A stretch of 8,302 nucleotides of DNA, from NCBI GenBank assembly GCA_003221985.1, contig QHUQ01000117.1, forward strand, positions 1 to 8,302. The letters run 5' to 3'. Numbering within the stretch: the first letter of the stretch is position 1; each line of letters opens with the position of its first letter. Position numbers and translations under genes: made by a program. Of the stretch, positions 6,801 through 8,302 are shown in pieces. The notes under the pieces are model-generated. The model searched no databases. It was not told the DNA's origin and worked only from the letters and a program-made list of their open reading frames with translations. The stretch comes from Gemmatimonadota bacterium (GTDB taxonomy: Bacteria > Gemmatimonadota > Gemmatimonadetes > Gemmatimonadales > GWC2-71-9).

Positions 6801-7194
6801 GTGAAGATCTACACGAAGACCGGAGACGCAGGCCAGACGGGACTCTTCGGTGGCGAGCGGGTGCCGAAGGACGACCCCAGGGTGCGCGCCTACGGCGACG
6901 TGGACGAAGCGAACGCGGCGATCGGCCTCGCCGCCGCTCTCGAGCCGGCCGCATTCGAGCAGGCCGCGTTACAGACGATCCAGCGCGACCTTTTCACGAT
7001 CGGCGCGGAGCTGGCGACACCGGACCACGGCCCGGACAACGTGTCGGCGTGCCGAGCGTTCCGTCGTGGCGCTGTCACGCGAGCAGCCGATCAATCCGGT
7101 GATCATTCATTACCTGAATCGGCTGTCCGACTTGCTGTTCGTCCTCGCCCGAGCGGTGAACAAACAGGCCGGGCGTCCCGACATCGCGTGGTAA
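6801..7194 (+). pseudogene. PduO-type cob(I)alamin adenosyltransferase, broken by an internal frame-changing deletion
   Basis: Starting at GTG 6801 (an AGG lies 9 bases upstream), the frame encodes the classic N-terminus of ATP:cob(I)yrinic acid a,c-diamide adenosyltransferase: [17 protein letters not shown], then [15 protein letters not shown] and ending near IGAELATP at about 7020. After this the match stops. The expected C-terminal half continues in the next frame: [19 protein letters not shown], then [24 protein letters not shown], ending at TAA 7192-7194. The two halves total about 131 codons, against roughly 185-190 in the family. The missing part is the middle helix and the LPGGS-containing stretch that normally precedes the RxxCRRAER motif. 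The break lies around 7018-7035. The intact enzyme makes adenosylcobalamin from cob(I)alamin and ATP, but this copy should be inactive. Because both remnants are otherwise well conserved, the damage is recent or is a sequencing/assembly error. Confidence 0.85.
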
Positions 7195-8294
7195 CGATCC
7201 GTGTCCCGCTCGTCGAGCAGCGGGATGCTTCCTACGACATCCTGATTGGCTCCGGGTTAGTCCCGCAGCTGGACACGATCCTGAAGCGGTACTGCCCCGC
7301 CGCGGCGTATGCGATCATCTCGGATTCGCAGGTGGCGAAGCTGTATGGCGAAGACCTTCTCAAGCGGCTATCGGCTAGCGGCTATCGGGCGGAATTGCTC
7401 ACCTTCCCCGCCGGAGAATGGAATAAGACCCGGGACACCTGGGCTGCGCTCTCGGACCAGATGCTCGCGGCGCATTTCGGTCGCGATTGCGCGGTGATCG
7501 CCGTCGGCGGCGGCGTGGTGAACGACGTCGCCGGATTCGTCGCGGCGACCTATCTCCGCGGCGTGCCGCTGGTGCAGGTCCCGACGTCGCTGCTCGCGAT
7601 GATCGACTCCTCCATCGGTGGCAAGACGGGTGTCGACGTTCCCGCCGGCAAGAACCTGCTCGGCGCGTTCCACCAGCCGCGCGTCGTCGTCGCCGATCCC
7701 GAGCTGCTGGGCTCGCTGTCGAGCGTGCAGCTCGCCGCGGGGCTCGCCGAAGCGGTCAAGCACGGCGTGATCGCGGATGCCGACTACTTCGCCTTCCTCG
7801 AGCGCGAGTATGCGGCGATTTTCGCCAAGCACGCGCCGGCGCTGGAGCGCGTCGTGCGGCGTTCGGTCGAAATCAAGGCAGAAGTAGTCGCGCAGGACGA
7901 ACGCGAAAAAGGAAAACGCGCCATTCTCAACTTCGGCCACACCGTCGGGCACGCGATCGAAGCCACGTCGAAGTACGAGGTGATGCACGGCGAAGCGGTC
8001 GCGATCGGGATGGTGTACGAAGGCCGGATCGCGGAGTCACTCGACATCGCAGAGGCGGGCACTGCCCAGCGCATCAGGACGGTGCTCGAGCGGCTCCATC
8101 TGCCCGTCGAACGTCCCGATGGCAGCCAGGTGGACGATCTGATCGCGGCGATGCGCGCGGACAAGAAGGTCCGGGCGGGAGAGATCCGGCTGGCGCTGCC
8201 GCGCGCCATCGGCGCTGCCCATGGTGATGATGGTCGCGGCTGGACGGTGGCGGTGCAGGAGGAAAACATTCGTCAGGTCCTGGTCAACACGTAG
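7188..8294 (+). CDS. aroB: 3-dehydroquinate synthase
   Basis: A 368-residue cytoplasmic enzyme, full length for the family. It converts DAHP to 3-dehydroquinate, the second step of the shikimate pathway to aromatic amino acids, using NAD and a divalent metal. The NAD-binding core is [20 protein letters not shown] at 106-125. [19 protein letters not shown] (132-150) and [11 protein letters not shown] (154-164) are family signatures. The metal ligands are expected to be Glu188 (GLAEAVKHG), His251 ([11 protein letters not shown]) and His267 (MHGEAVAIG). GTG at 7188 was chosen because it places the usual [21 protein letters not shown]-terminus first and overlaps the adenosyltransferase stop by 7 bases, a common coupled arrangement. 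The reading frame is open upstream through the N-terminal half of the adenosyltransferase back to 6801, so an automatic caller may report one 497-residue fusion. Eight bases without any feature follow the stop. Confidence 0.95.
   Translation: MVTIRVPLVEQRDASYDILIGSGLVPQLDTILKRYCPAAAYAIISDSQVAKLYGEDLLKRLSASGYRAELLTFPAGEWNKTRDTWAALSDQMLAAHFGRDCAVIAVGGGVVNDVAGFVAATYLRGVPLVQVPTSLLAMIDSSIGGKTGVDVPAGKNLLGAFHQPRVVVADPELLGSLSSVQLAAGLAEAVKHGVIADADYFAFLEREYAAIFAKHAPALERVVRRSVEIKAEVVAQDEREKGKRAILNFGHTVGHAIEATSKYEVMHGEAVAIGMVYEGRIAESLDIAEAGTAQRIRTVLERLHLPVERPDGSQVDDLIAAMRADKKVRAGEIRLALPRAIGAAHGDDGRGWTVAVQEENIRQVLVNT
7364..7389 (+). repeat. Short direct repeat inside aroB
   Basis: The 11-mer GCGGCTATCGG occurs at 7364-7374 and again at 7379-7389, separated by CTA G-type sequence of 4 bases (15-base period). 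The copies are in different reading phases relative to the codons (coding RLSASGYR), so this is not a protein repeat. It is probably chance or a small slippage trace in a poorly conserved part of aroB. Confidence 0.5.
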
Positions 8295-8302
8295 CCCACA
8301 TT

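Noticed and set aside
7487..8227. Plus-strand alternative frame (246 codons) inside aroB
   Set aside because: The translation is almost wholly Arg/Ala/Gly, and the aroB frame is well supported by its NAD and metal motifs.

Overview
The window is GC-rich, densely packed bacterial DNA. It holds seven genes plus one broken gene, with almost no non-coding sequence. Several features suggest a diderm, possibly a soil or freshwater Gemmatimonadota-type organism: GTG/TTG starts, a three-POTRA outer-membrane assembly protein, a lipoprotein peptide-binding protein, a PBP4-type DD-peptidase and a thioredoxin-reductase-like ferredoxin-NADP reductase. The diderm call is solid because an Omp85 protein is present. 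The phylum call is an inference from gene style only.

Layout. (1) 1-878, minus strand: the N-terminal 292 residues of a BamA/TamA-family (Omp85) protein, cut by the left edge just where the beta-barrel should begin. (2) 904-4841, plus strand: a tightly overlapping three-gene unit made of a peptide-type ABC substrate-binding lipoprotein, a DppB/OppB-type permease and a PBP4-type D-Ala-D-Ala carboxypeptidase/endopeptidase (dacB). The second permease and the ATPases that complete such importers are not here. (3) 4838-5860, minus strand: a type-2 ferredoxin/flavodoxin-NADP reductase. Its stop overlaps the dacB stop and its start overlaps the start of the next gene. (4) 5855-6784, plus strand: a lipoprotein of unknown function. 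(5) 6801-7194, plus strand: a PduO-type cob(I)alamin adenosyltransferase that has lost its middle and changed frame. (6) 7188-8294, plus strand: a complete 3-dehydroquinate synthase (aroB), followed by 8 bases to the window end.

How the genes may work together. The binding protein and permease should capture and import short peptides. Their overlap with a periplasmic DD-endopeptidase/carboxypeptidase suggests, but does not prove, a link to turnover or scavenging of cell-wall peptides. The reductase, cobalamin adenosyltransferase and aroB are housekeeping metabolic genes.

The most unusual feature is the adenosyltransferase/aroB junction. A frame-changing internal deletion leaves the N-terminal half of the adenosyltransferase in the same open frame as aroB, giving one continuous 497-residue reading frame. 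The true C-terminus of the adenosyltransferase sits in another frame and stops 7 bases into aroB. I found no evidence of CRISPR arrays, RNA genes, insertion sequences or a phage/defence system.
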